DNA of 64,000 bases from NCBI RefSeq assembly GCF_013359935.1, contig NZ_JABMCB010000190.1, forward strand, positions 434,001 to 498,000, written 5' to 3'. Within the stretch, counting starts at the first letter, position 1, and every line of letters begins with the position of its first letter. This DNA comes from Paenibacillus xylanilyticus. Its GTDB lineage: Bacteria; Bacillota; Bacilli; Paenibacillales; Paenibacillaceae. The notes beneath the pieces were generated by a model. That model ran no database searches, was not told the DNA's origin, and was given only the letters and a program-made list of their open reading frames with translations. Shown piece by piece: positions 44,897 to 53,056 of this stretch. The translations under genes were made by a program, and so were the position numbers.

Positions 44897-45955
44897 ATGA
44901 TCAATGCTGAACTGAAAGAACAATACTATCAGGCTCTGGTGGCCAAAGATTCGGAATACGAAGGTTTATTTTATGTCGGCGTCAAAACGACGGGGGTGTT
45001 CTGTCGCCCAACCTGCCCTGCACGGAAGCCCAAATTCGAGAACTGTGAATTTTACGAAACCGCACAGCAAGCACTTCTTGCTTCATTTCGTCCTTGTCAG
45101 CGCTGTCGTCCCCTATCCCATCCCAATCAGGTGTCTGATGTAGTACGTATATTGGTCGAAGCGGTCGAAAACAATCCGGAAAAGCGGTGGAAGGGCCAGG
45201 ATTTCAGAAACCTGTCCATTGACGAGTCTACGGCCCGCCGGCAGTTCAAAAAGCGTTTCGGAATGACCTTTGTGGAATATGCCCGCGCACGTCGCATGGG
45301 GCTCGCCCTGAAGAACATCCGCTCTGGTCGCACGATCATTGATACTCAATTATCCACTGGCTACGAATCCAGCAGCGGTTTCCGGGATGCCTTTTCCCGA
45401 ATCATGGGTGCCGCTCCTACCCAAGTGGACGATGGACAGGTGCTGAAGGCCTCCTGGATCGATACACGTCTTGGACCCATGATGGCCGTCGCAGATGATA
45501 ATGCCCTATATCTGCTTGAATTTGTGGATCGAAGAGGCCTGGAACGGGAAGTCGAGCGGCTGCGAAAGCGAACCAAGTCAGCGATTGTGCCTGGTGTAAC
45601 CGAACCCATTCGCTCCATAGAACGGGAACTGGAGCAGTATTTCGAAGGGACTCTAACTGAATTCCATACCCCGTTGTTCTGTTTAGGAACACCATTTCAA
45701 AAGAGCGTTTGGGAACAGCTTGTTGCGATTCCACCGGGCGAGACAAGGTCGTATCAGGATATCGCCGTAGCACTGGGCAAACCGTCCGCATGCCGTGCGG
45801 TAGCGCAGGCGAATGGAGCCAATCAACTGGCCATTGTGATTCCGTGCCACAGGGTCATTAATGCAAGTGGTGATCTGGGTGGATACGGTGGTGGTCTAAC
45901 TCGTAAGAACTGGCTGTTGATGCATGAGAAGTCTGGTTGTGACAGCAATCATTGA
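44897..45955 (+). CDS. ada: Bifunctional Ada: methylphosphotriester sensor and O6-methylguanine-DNA methyltransferase
   Basis: 352 residues. N-terminal Ada zinc domain (GVFCRPTCPARKPKF and FRPCQRCRPL give the four Cys; the first accepts methyl from phosphotriesters), a central AraC-like helix-turn-helix (residues about 85-175), and a C-terminal methyltransferase with active site IPCHRVI. It repairs alkylated DNA and activates its own regulon. AAGGA precedes ATG 44897. It is followed 57 bases later by a PEP-mutase-family gene. Confidence 0.94.
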   Translation: MINAELKEQYYQALVAKDSEYEGLFYVGVKTTGVFCRPTCPARKPKFENCEFYETAQQALLASFRPCQRCRPLSHPNQVSDVVRILVEAVENNPEKRWKGQDFRNLSIDESTARRQFKKRFGMTFVEYARARRMGLALKNIRSGRTIIDTQLSTGYESSSGFRDAFSRIMGAAPTQVDDGQVLKASWIDTRLGPMMAVADDNALYLLEFVDRRGLEREVERLRKRTKSAIVPGVTEPIRSIERELEQYFEGTLTEFHTPLFCLGTPFQKSVWEQLVAIPPGETRSYQDIAVALGKPSACRAVAQANGANQLAIVIPCHRVINASGDLGGYGGGLTRKNWLLMHEKSGCDSNH

Positions 45956-46012
45956 AACATGATCGGCAAAAGTAATTCAATTTGTAGAGATATAACGGAG
46001 GAGAGTCAACCT

Positions 46013-46789
46013 ATGCAAACCCTTAAAGAGAAAGCAGAGCTGTTTCACCAGCTTCATGTAAAAGGTAATCCCCTTGTGTTGGTCAATGTTTGGGATGCCG
46101 GAAGCACACAAGCGATTGAGTCGACTGGAGCCAAAGCGATCGCTACCGGAAGCTGGTCCGTTGCCGCTGCCCACGGTGAACAGGATGGGGAAGAAATGCC
46201 CTTCTCATGGGTGCTTGCCAATCTGGCTCGCATCACATCAAGGACAAAACTGCCTGTTACAGTAGATATTGAGGGAGGACATGGAAGGTTTGCGTCAGAA
46301 GTGAAGGAAAATGTCCTTCGGGTAATCGAGCATGGAGCCATAGGCATCAACATTGAAGATCAATTTCCAGGGGGAACAGGTCTCTACTCGGTGGAAGAGC
46401 ATGGTCAGCGTCTCAAAGCAGCTCGGGAAGCTGCAGAACTGGCAGACATTCCTTTGTTTATTAATGCCCGCACGGATATTTTTCTGCAAACTGCACCAGA
46501 TCAGCATGCTCAATCCCACCTCGAAGAAGCAATCGTACGATCACTGGCTTATGCAGAAGCAGGAGCGAGCGGTCTATTCGTTCCAGGTCTGCAAAATCAA
46601 CAACTGATTCAGGAGCTATGTGAGCGCTCCACGCTTCCAGTGAACGTGATGGTAACATCCGATGAGCCAACACCGAAACAACTCGCCAAACTGGGAGTAT
46701 CCCGCGTAAGCTATGGACCTTATCCATATCAGCAAGCGATGGAATATTTGAAAGAACTGGGACGAAGCATCCTGCTTGAAACGAGCTGA
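46013..46789 (+). CDS. Isocitrate lyase / PEP mutase superfamily protein
   Basis: 258 residues, TIM-barrel lyase fold: LVNVWDAGSTQAIESTGAKA, TGSWSVAAAHGEQDG, VTVDIEGGHG (metal Asp/Glu) and INIEDQFPGG. Carbon-carbon or carbon-phosphorus lyase chemistry on a 2-oxo acid is expected; substrate unknown. GGAGGAG lies before ATG 46013. Probably cotranscribed with ada, a pairing I have no functional explanation for. Confidence 0.88.
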   Translation: MQTLKEKAELFHQLHVKGNPLVLVNVWDAGSTQAIESTGAKAIATGSWSVAAAHGEQDGEEMPFSWVLANLARITSRTKLPVTVDIEGGHGRFASEVKENVLRVIEHGAIGINIEDQFPGGTGLYSVEEHGQRLKAAREAAELADIPLFINARTDIFLQTAPDQHAQSHLEEAIVRSLAYAEAGASGLFVPGLQNQQLIQELCERSTLPVNVMVTSDEPTPKQLAKLGVSRVSYGPYPYQQAMEYLKELGRSILLETS

Positions 46790-46825
46790 TAAGTTTCAGT
46801 GTCCTTAATGGTTTAAACGCGCAGA

Positions 46826-46856
46826 AAAACACGAGGCACGGGTGCACTCGTGTTTG
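46826..46856 (+). terminator. Rho-independent terminator
   Basis: AAACACGAG and CTCGTGTTT arms with an inner GCAC/GTGC pairing, then TGTT. Confidence 0.75.
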
Positions 46857-46906
46857 TTCGTATCCATATTACCCATAGAGTCTTCCTTACGAAAACCTGA
46901 TAACCC

Positions 46907-47605
46907 TCAATCTTTTCTGCCTTTCATCGTAAGGGGAGCATTCTTCATCATGGGATAGGTGCTTAAAATTAGTGCCCAACCAATCACTCCTGTGACAGTA
47001 AACAAAGCTAACCAGTTGACACTCGTGAACCACTGCACCCACACGCTGAGGTCAGATAGAACAATGGCCAATGTAAGGATCAAAGTCAACCCAAAGAACA
47101 AAATTAGAAAATTGCGCATTCCCAGCCTAATCCAGCAGACAGTTGAAAAGATGGACAATCCCAGCACGAGAAAGCCAGTCATCAGGTCAATCCACAGATA
47201 AGAGATAAAATGATACTCTTTGGAGTACAACGTGCCTAGTTGATAAAAGGTTACGCCGAGTGATCCATATGCCTGGAGAAGATGCATGATGAGATAGATC
47301 ACATTCAGAATGACCATTGCCCCCACAACCATCCAGGCCGAGATAACATAAAAAGACTTCAGGAACTGAATTCGTGTACTGCCCAAACCGATCGCGACGG
47401 GATACAATGTGATGATTCCCGCTACGGCAAAAGCACAGATCCCTCCATACATGGGACCAAGCAATTGTGTGCTGTACGCAACATCAAATATGAATCCAAT
47501 GGCCAGATATACTACAGTAAGCATAAGGGTGATGAATGAAAATATTTTTAAATACCAACCCATATCATCCAGAATCAGTCGATTTGTTCCTTTTACGGAG
47601 TTCAT
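46907..47605 (-). CDS. Six-to-seven-helix membrane protein, probable ABC permease
   Basis: 232 residues, nearly all hydrophobic. The start overlaps the end of the ATPase gene by four bases, so it is most likely the membrane partner of that ATPase, as in ytrABC-type systems. No specific family motif seen. Confidence 0.75.
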   Translation of the reverse strand: MNSVKGTNRLILDDMGWYLKIFSFITLMLTVVYLAIGFIFDVAYSTQLLGPMYGGICAFAVAGIITLYPVAIGLGSTRIQFLKSFYVISAWMVVGAMVILNVIYLIMHLLQAYGSLGVTFYQLGTLYSKEYHFISYLWIDLMTGFLVLGLSIFSTVCWIRLGMRNFLILFFGLTLILTLAIVLSDLSVWVQWFTSVNWLALFTVTGVIGWALILSTYPMMKNAPLTMKGRKD

Positions 47606-48477
47606 CCTTTAACCTCCTCGTGTTTCCGGGTCAAATTGACCAGATAATCCTGCAGTGTTGCTTTCTCGATGGAAAGACCATGTGCCTGCGCAATATCCTT
47701 CCATTCCCTGGAGTACGAAGCATCAATCATCACTTTCTTGGTTGACCCAAGTTGTGCAGATTCAATGATTTTCTCACCTTTGGTAACTAGATCAACGTCA
47801 CTAATTAACCCTGTTAGAAGAACTCCTCTCTCGCGTATCTCTTCCATCTGCTGATGATACATGACATCACCCCGGTGGAGCACAATAAGTGACTCACATA
47901 AGGGCTGAATCTCCTCAATATGATGCGTAGAAATCAGAAACAAACGGGGATGATCTTCATAACTTTCCAATAAAGCATTGTAGAAATATTTGCGCTTCTC
48001 GGCATCAAGTCCGTTGGTCGGCTCATCCAGAATGGTAATATCAGCGTAACTTGCAAGGCCAAGAATCATCTGGGCGGCCGTTTTCATGCCTTTGGAAAAT
48101 TTGACGATCTTTTTTTTGGACGGCAATTCAAACTGATCGATCAATCGCTCCGCGAATTCCTGATTCCACTGGGGATGGAAGTACTGCCCGAATCGTACCA
48201 AGTCATTCATGGTCCAGTTCCTGCCTAGAGGATGATTCTCCTGAATGTAGCAGAGATGTTTCTGAGCAGCCAGATTATTATACGGGTCTTCCCCCATCAC
48301 TTGAATACGGCCGTCATCAGGACGGTTGTGCCCTGCAAGCAAGCTCATAAGTGTTGTTTTTCCGGCGCCATTCCTCCCCCAGATTGCACTAATAACCGGC
48401 TCATTTTCATGTAATGTAATGTTGTTCAAAACGGGCGTCTGATGATAACTATAGCTTACCTGATCAAAACGAATCAT
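47602..48477 (-). CDS. ABC transporter ATP-binding protein (YtrB-like)
   Basis: 291 residues. Walker A WGRNGAGKTTL, Q-loop CYIQENHPL, signature FSKGMKTAAQM (divergent LSGGQ), Walker B ITILDEPTNGLD, switch His in ISTHH. It overlaps the gntR gene upstream and the membrane protein downstream by four bases. Related systems respond to cell-wall-active antibiotics; the export substrate is unknown. Confidence 0.92.
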   Translation of the reverse strand: MIRFDQVSYSYHQTPVLNNITLHENEPVISAIWGRNGAGKTTLMSLLAGHNRPDDGRIQVMGEDPYNNLAAQKHLCYIQENHPLGRNWTMNDLVRFGQYFHPQWNQEFAERLIDQFELPSKKKIVKFSKGMKTAAQMILGLASYADITILDEPTNGLDAEKRKYFYNALLESYEDHPRLFLISTHHIEEIQPLCESLIVLHRGDVMYHQQMEEIRERGVLLTGLISDVDLVTKGEKIIESAQLGSTKKVMIDASYSREWKDIAQAHGLSIEKATLQDYLVNLTRKHEEVKG

Positions 48478-48854
48478 GAGTCACTCTCCTTATCTCTCTT
48501 GCCCTTAATCAGATCAATAATCATGTCTTCATTCATGTGAATCCGTCTGGCTTCCTCGAGCAATGGCTTAATATATTCTTCGTAAAAATGCTGTTTTCGC
48601 TCGATAAGCAGTGCATCTCTTGCCCCTTTGGCGACAAACATTCCAACACCTCGCTGTTTGTATATCATTCCTCTGTCCACAAGCTCCTGCAGCCCTTTGC
48701 GTGCTGTTGCAGGATTGATATTGTAGAACCGCGACAGCTCATTGGTCGATGGAACCTGCTCCTCCGCTTGTAATCTGCCTTCCACAATATCATCCATAAT
48801 CATCATGGCAATCTGATGGAATATGGGCTGAGATTCATCCAAAGTCGATTTCAT
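48474..48854 (-). CDS. GntR-family repressor (YtrA subfamily)
   Basis: 126 residues. The winged helix (EEQVPSTNELSRFYNINPAT and GMIYKQRGVGMFV) is followed by the short two-helix tail typical of YtrA. First gene of a three-gene operon with an ABC ATPase and membrane protein. A perfect 8-base inverted repeat overlaps its promoter, so autorepression is likely. Confidence 0.9.
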   Translation of the reverse strand: MKSTLDESQPIFHQIAMMIMDDIVEGRLQAEEQVPSTNELSRFYNINPATARKGLQELVDRGMIYKQRGVGMFVAKGARDALLIERKQHFYEEYIKPLLEEARRIHMNEDMIIDLIKGKRDKESDS

Positions 48855-48887
48855 GCCAATCCAACTTTCATTATTTAGGTTAATTGG

Positions 48888-48907
48888 TTAGTTACTTGTG
48901 TAACTAA
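48888..48907. promoter_or_regulatory. Operator of the YtrA-type operon
   Basis: TTAGTTACTTGTGTAACTAA, perfect 8-base arms around TTGT. Its edge overlaps the -10 of the operon promoter. Confidence 0.75.
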
Positions 48908-48935
48908 CTATAGTACACAGAAATCCAAATGTAAA
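48907..48935 (-). promoter_or_regulatory. Sigma-A promoter of the YtrA-type operon
   Basis: TTTACA (48930-48935), 17 bases, TATAGT (48907-48912) on the minus strand. Confidence 0.65.
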
Positions 48936-48987
48936 TAGCCGAATAGCCTATAAATGCATTTTTTCTGGTTTGGTTTTCAAACACATG

Positions 48988-49023
48988 CAAAAAAACGCCT
49001 CTGAATGATTATTCAGAAGCGTT
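48988..49023 (-). terminator. Terminator after the peptide gene
   Basis: AACGCTTCTGAAT and ATTCAGAGGCGTT arms with a T run on the minus strand, 17 bases after the AloP-like stop codon. Confidence 0.88.
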
Positions 49024-49039
49024 CTGATTTCTTATTGAA

Positions 49040-49180
49040 CTAAGTACCAAATCCATGGTCAGCGGTTCTCATAATTGCGGGGTTTGGAGCGTCCGTACTT
49101 AAGTCAGGCTCACTTGCAGGAGTCAGTATGCTTACCACAATACTACATGTAGCTATCAGCAAAGCCAACGTTCTCTTCAT
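49040..49180 (-). CDS. AloP/Phr-like secreted signalling pre-propeptide
   Basis: 46 codons. A basic start MKRTLALLIA leads into a hydrophobic signal core (TCSIVVSILTPAS), then a hydrophilic segment EPDLSTDAPNPAIMRT and the tail ADHGFGT. The ATG at 49180 lies inside the last codons of the HTH/TPR-like receptor gene, overlapping it by 38 bases in another frame. GAGGTG is ten bases upstream, and a terminator follows. This layout is that of Rap-Phr, PlcR-PapR and AloR-AloP pairs: the exported C-terminal peptide is processed, re-imported by Opp and bound by the receptor. The mature peptide is probably within the last 6-10 residues. Small size makes homology weak; I rely on architecture. Confidence 0.75.
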   Translation of the reverse strand: MKRTLALLIATCSIVVSILTPASEPDLSTDAPNPAIMRTADHGFGT

Positions 49181-50525
49181 TGAGTTTCTGCACCTCACTA
49201 ATTATAATTTTGTACTGCTGCTTGGCAGCATCGGTCGCATAATCCCTATACTGTTCAAATAGTCCGATACCTCTAAGCATACCCCTGCCACTGCTAATTT
49301 CAATAGAAAACCTTAAACTATCGAGGACAAACCCCAACCCTTTATAATACTCGTCTTTCTTTAGATAATACGCTCCAAGATCAGCTAAAAGACGTAAATA
49401 CCGATCATCTGTAACCTGCTTGCTTACCTTCCCGATCCGATTACTCTGCTCCTGATATGCGAAGTACGATTCATACTGTTCCAGCACATAATCAATATCT
49501 TCATCATAGCTATTAGCTGCAGTAACGATATCACAGAGCGCGGGAAATATTTCGTTTTCTTTGGTGGATATATAATTTAAATATGAGGGCAGCACTTCAA
49601 ACTGCCCAGCCATCAATTGATAGATATAACGATTCCCTTCAGCCCATTCCTGGAACTGATTAATCACTAGTATTTCATCCGGATTGGGATCTTTCACCCA
49701 ACTGTTATCTGCATATAATGATACATATTTCAATGCATTATCATAGTCCTTAAGGTGATAACATGCACTTCCCGCAGCCAAATCTGAATAGAGAATATAG
49801 AAGACGATTGGCCGTTTCGTTTCTTCCTGTTTCCTTCTGCCATTCAATTCATAATGGATGGTTGCCTTCACCTTTAACTTTTCTGAAAGCTCTTGAACCT
49901 TGTTCCATCGGTGTAATGCGCCAAAAGCATTAATTAGCTCATTCAGAGCGTCCAGCTGATAACGCTCGTCCAGACGATCTACATAATATTCGAACTTGGC
50001 GGCGATGATTAGGTTTCTTTGCTGGTCATTGGTGAGCCCCAATTTGAAGAGACGATACTGACATAGAGCGAGACGCTCCGAATGCTGCATTTTCTCACTC
50101 TCAGCAATGGTTTCATATAAAAGAATGGCCGGTTTAAATCTACCTTCGTGATAGAACTCCTCAGCCAAATCAAATAACAAGGGAATATAAGATAGATTAT
50201 CCATCATTAATTGGATAACCTCTTCAATACAGTTTAACTTATCTAGCTCAGCACAACGATGAAGGAAGGGGCCCAGTCTTCGCCAGTCAGGGGTAGCGTG
50301 GACGAAACACTCATCTATATACAATTCATAGAAGTAACCCTCTTCAAGTTTCATAGCTGAAGTGATTCGATCCAACTGCTGCATCGCGATCGGGCGGTTC
50401 TTGTTCAATATATTACTAAGCGTACCCGAATTAATTCCTGACGTTTCCGAAAAAAGACTAATGGACATCTGCTCGCGCTTCAAATAATTCTCTAAATGAT
50501 CGCGTATCGTGGTTGTCGGCTCCAA
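49143..50525 (-). CDS. AloR/RRNPP-like peptide receptor (HTH plus TPR-like repeats)
   Basis: About 460 residues. An N-terminal XRE-type helix-turn-helix (LFSETSGINSGTLSNILNKN) is followed by a long all-helical region whose pieces resemble TPR repeats (FYHEGRFKPAILLYETIAE, LKDYDNALKYVSLYADNS, YYLKKDEYYKGLGFVLDSL). This is the RRNPP plan: transcription controlled by a re-imported peptide. A secreted pre-propeptide gene overlaps its 3' end. TTG 50525 is the likely start because GGAGGGTGG lies about ten bases upstream; ATG 50555 lacks a site. No obvious adjacent target gene. Confidence 0.8.
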   Translation of the reverse strand: MEPTTTIRDHLENYLKREQMSISLFSETSGINSGTLSNILNKNRPIAMQQLDRITSAMKLEEGYFYELYIDECFVHATPDWRRLGPFLHRCAELDKLNCIEEVIQLMMDNLSYIPLLFDLAEEFYHEGRFKPAILLYETIAESEKMQHSERLALCQYRLFKLGLTNDQQRNLIIAAKFEYYVDRLDERYQLDALNELINAFGALHRWNKVQELSEKLKVKATIHYELNGRRKQEETKRPIVFYILYSDLAAGSACYHLKDYDNALKYVSLYADNSWVKDPNPDEILVINQFQEWAEGNRYIYQLMAGQFEVLPSYLNYISTKENEIFPALCDIVTAANSYDEDIDYVLEQYESYFAYQEQSNRIGKVSKQVTDDRYLRLLADLGAYYLKKDEYYKGLGFVLDSLRFSIEISSGRGMLRGIGLFEQYRDYATDAAKQQYKIIISEVQKLNEENVGFADSYM

Positions 50526-50723
50526 ACGAACACCACCCTCCAAAATAAAAGCCATATACAGGATTAACGGTATGCAAAAGTAATTATATGTAATCGGAAA
50601 GAATGGGTCAATATAATAAATTCAACTAATTTGTATTAATTACAATTTAATCCTTTTAAAAAATAAACCCCGTGTCCTTATTTTATACCGGGATTGAACG
50701 GGCAGCAAATCAGGAAAAAAACA

Positions 50724-50755
50724 AAAAACACGAGCCATATGGATGCTCGTGTTTT
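50724..50755 (-). terminator. Terminator after the aldo/keto reductase gene
   Basis: AAAACACGAGC and GCTCGTGTTTT arms with a T run on the minus strand. Confidence 0.9.
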
Positions 50756-50797
50756 CATATATTACAGCAGATTCTGCTGCTCTACTTTGAAACTTAA

Positions 50798-51715
50798 TTA
50801 AGGCAGGATGTTGCCAGCAGCACGATAGATTTCGTACCATTCCTGACGTGTAAGGTGAACATCACCGGCTTTGACACAATCTCTAAGACGCTCTATATTC
50901 ATTGTGCCTGTCACAGGCTGCATATGGGCCGGGTGACGCAGCAGCCAGGCAATTGCGATGGTGGTGTTGCTCACTTCATATTTGGCTGCGATCTCATCGA
51001 TCTTGGCATTCAGTTCAGGGAACTTGTCGCTGCCCAGGAATACGCCTTCGAAGAATCCATATTGGAACGGGGACCATGGCTGAATGGTGATATCGTGCAA
51101 ACGGCAATAATCCAGAATACTGCCATCACGGTTCACGGCTGCATCGTTCTCCATGTTCACGTTGATTCCGCTGGAGATCATCGTTGTATTCGTAATACTC
51201 AGCTGCAGCTGGTTGGCTACCAGCGGCTGTTTTACGTATTTTTTCAACAGCTCAATCTGATTCGGATTCTGGTTGGATACCCCGAAGTGACGCACTTTAC
51301 CTTCGCGCTCCAACTGATCAAACGCCTCAGCTACTTCTTCCGGTTCTACCAGTGCATCCGGACGGTGCAGCAGCAGAACATCAAGGTACTCGGTTTTCAG
51401 ACGCTGCAGGATACCATCCACGGAGTTCAGAATATGCTCTTTGGAGAAATCAAACATGCCCTTGCGGATACCACATTTGGATTGAAGAATCATATTTTCA
51501 CGAACCTGGGGATTCATCTGTACCGCCTCAGCAAAAATCTCTTCGCATGCCCCGTTTCCATAAATATCGGCATGGTCGAAGAAGTTTGCACCTACCTCCA
51601 TAGCGGAACGAACAAATTGTTCTGCCTCTTTGCTGCTGAGTGAGTTGATGCGCATGCAGCCTACGGCTACAACTGGAACTTCGAGTGAGCTGCTGCCAAG
51701 TTTTATTGTTCTCAA
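50798..51715 (-). CDS. Aldo/keto reductase
   Basis: About 305 residues, NADPH-dependent TIM barrel. Catalytic Asp/Tyr in FFDHADIYGNG, Lys in ILQSKCGI, substrate pocket YLDVLLLHRPD, VRHFGVSNQNP. Similar to the YdhF branch. TTG 51715 is the likely start: GGAGGG is eight bases upstream and the family N-terminus (RTIKLGSSSLEVPVV) begins there. Confidence 0.92.
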   Translation of the reverse strand: MRTIKLGSSSLEVPVVAVGCMRINSLSSKEAEQFVRSAMEVGANFFDHADIYGNGACEEIFAEAVQMNPQVRENMILQSKCGIRKGMFDFSKEHILNSVDGILQRLKTEYLDVLLLHRPDALVEPEEVAEAFDQLEREGKVRHFGVSNQNPNQIELLKKYVKQPLVANQLQLSITNTTMISSGINVNMENDAAVNRDGSILDYCRLHDITIQPWSPFQYGFFEGVFLGSDKFPELNAKIDEIAAKYEVSNTTIAIAWLLRHPAHMQPVTGTMNIERLRDCVKAGDVHLTRQEWYEIYRAAGNILP

Positions 51716-51856
51716 GGTGATTTCCCTCCATATTCGAATAATTGGTATATACTTGTCTTCCAGCTTTGATTGTGACACAGATCTGCAATCGGTTTCAATG
51801 GATTTTTAGACATCTTATATGGAAAAATGGTCGTTTTTTTCAATCCTTCAATAGTC

Positions 51857-52747
51857 TTACCGTTCTTCAGGCACAATGACTTCAATATGTTGAGGCAGGA
51901 CACTGATCCGAATAGGCAATGCCGGGCCCTCTTCCCCATCCACATTGGTGCGAACGGATCCGCTGGAGCTTACACGAACTTCTTTTGCCGTAAAATAGTC
52001 GACGTCTTTATGGTCCTTCAGATGCCCGAACAACAAGGAGGTTCCCAGTGTCAGGCTGTTGAACACACTGATGTTGCGGATCACAAAACAATGAATCAGT
52101 CCATCATCCACCACTGCATCCGGAGACAGCTTCTCAAATCCTCCAACCGAGTTGGTCAGTGCCGCGAGAAACAAAGGGGAATCACCTTCCCACTTCAGCC
52201 CGTCATGTTCAATCTTCAGGGGATTGGCGGGTGAGTTCACAAGATCCTTCAAACCTTCCTTCAGATAGGCTAGTGAGCCCAGCTTCGACTTCTCTTCCGA
52301 TGACACGGATGATAACGCTTCGGCCAAAGAGCCTGCTGCTACGACATTGGCGAAGAGACGATCATTGATTCTACCCAGATCCACCCGGCGTATCTGGTCT
52401 GAACCGAGCTGCTGTATGGCTTCTTGGGGATCGAGAGAAAGATGGAGCGCACGTGCAAAATCATTCACTGTGCCCAGGGGCACGATACCAAGCCTGGGAC
52501 GATGATCCTGATCCATCATGCCATTAATGGTCTCATGCAGTGTGCCATCTCCGCCAATGGATATGACCAGATCACAGCCGCCTTGGCAGGCATCCAAACA
52601 ATAGCTGGTTGCATCCCCTACCCCAGCTGTTTCATTAACTGTCACTTCAAACTGCTGTGATTCCAAAATGGCTTGAACTTGGGAAACGTACTGCTGTGCC
52701 TCTTCTTTTCCCGATGACGGATTGCTAATGATCATGGCTTGACGCAT
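51857..52747 (-). CDS. YegS/BmrU-family lipid kinase (diacylglycerol kinase-like)
   Basis: About 296 residues. IISNPSSGK at the start, nucleotide motif ISIGGDGTLHE, GIVPLGTVNDFARAL and VRTNVDGEEGP are the diacylglycerol kinase catalytic-domain hallmarks. Probably phosphorylates a membrane lipid. Start ATG 52747 after GGAGGGAG. Confidence 0.88.
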   Translation of the reverse strand: MRQAMIISNPSSGKEEAQQYVSQVQAILESQQFEVTVNETAGVGDATSYCLDACQGGCDLVISIGGDGTLHETINGMMDQDHRPRLGIVPLGTVNDFARALHLSLDPQEAIQQLGSDQIRRVDLGRINDRLFANVVAAGSLAEALSSVSSEEKSKLGSLAYLKEGLKDLVNSPANPLKIEHDGLKWEGDSPLFLAALTNSVGGFEKLSPDAVVDDGLIHCFVIRNISVFNSLTLGTSLLFGHLKDHKDVDYFTAKEVRVSSSGSVRTNVDGEEGPALPIRISVLPQHIEVIVPEER

Positions 52748-53056
52748 AACCGCCTCTCCCTCCACCTGCATATTTACTTCATTTATACCCCTTTCGGGGG
52801 GAAGTTGAATAAGGCACCAAGTAGACTCCGCATTTTTTTGGAAAAGATCGCCTGAGGGAGTACAGATAGAGGCTTGTTTCATATAGAATAGATGTAGGGT
52901 TGTCAGCTTCCCCTTAATTTCTTGTTCCTTTTATCGGCTGACGGGTTAATAACTAGAGAAATGTTGATGAATCATTCCTGATCGTAACTGACCTTTACTA
53001 TTCATTGATCTACATAGAAGCGAGAAGAATTTTGATTATCGGAGGGAATTCATGCA
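52748..53056. other. 309-base gap between lipid kinase and LRR genes
   Basis: Presumed divergent promoters. A GTCAGC/GCTGAC inverted repeat (near 52902 and 52938) encloses a T-rich loop. No gene recognised. Confidence 0.4.
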
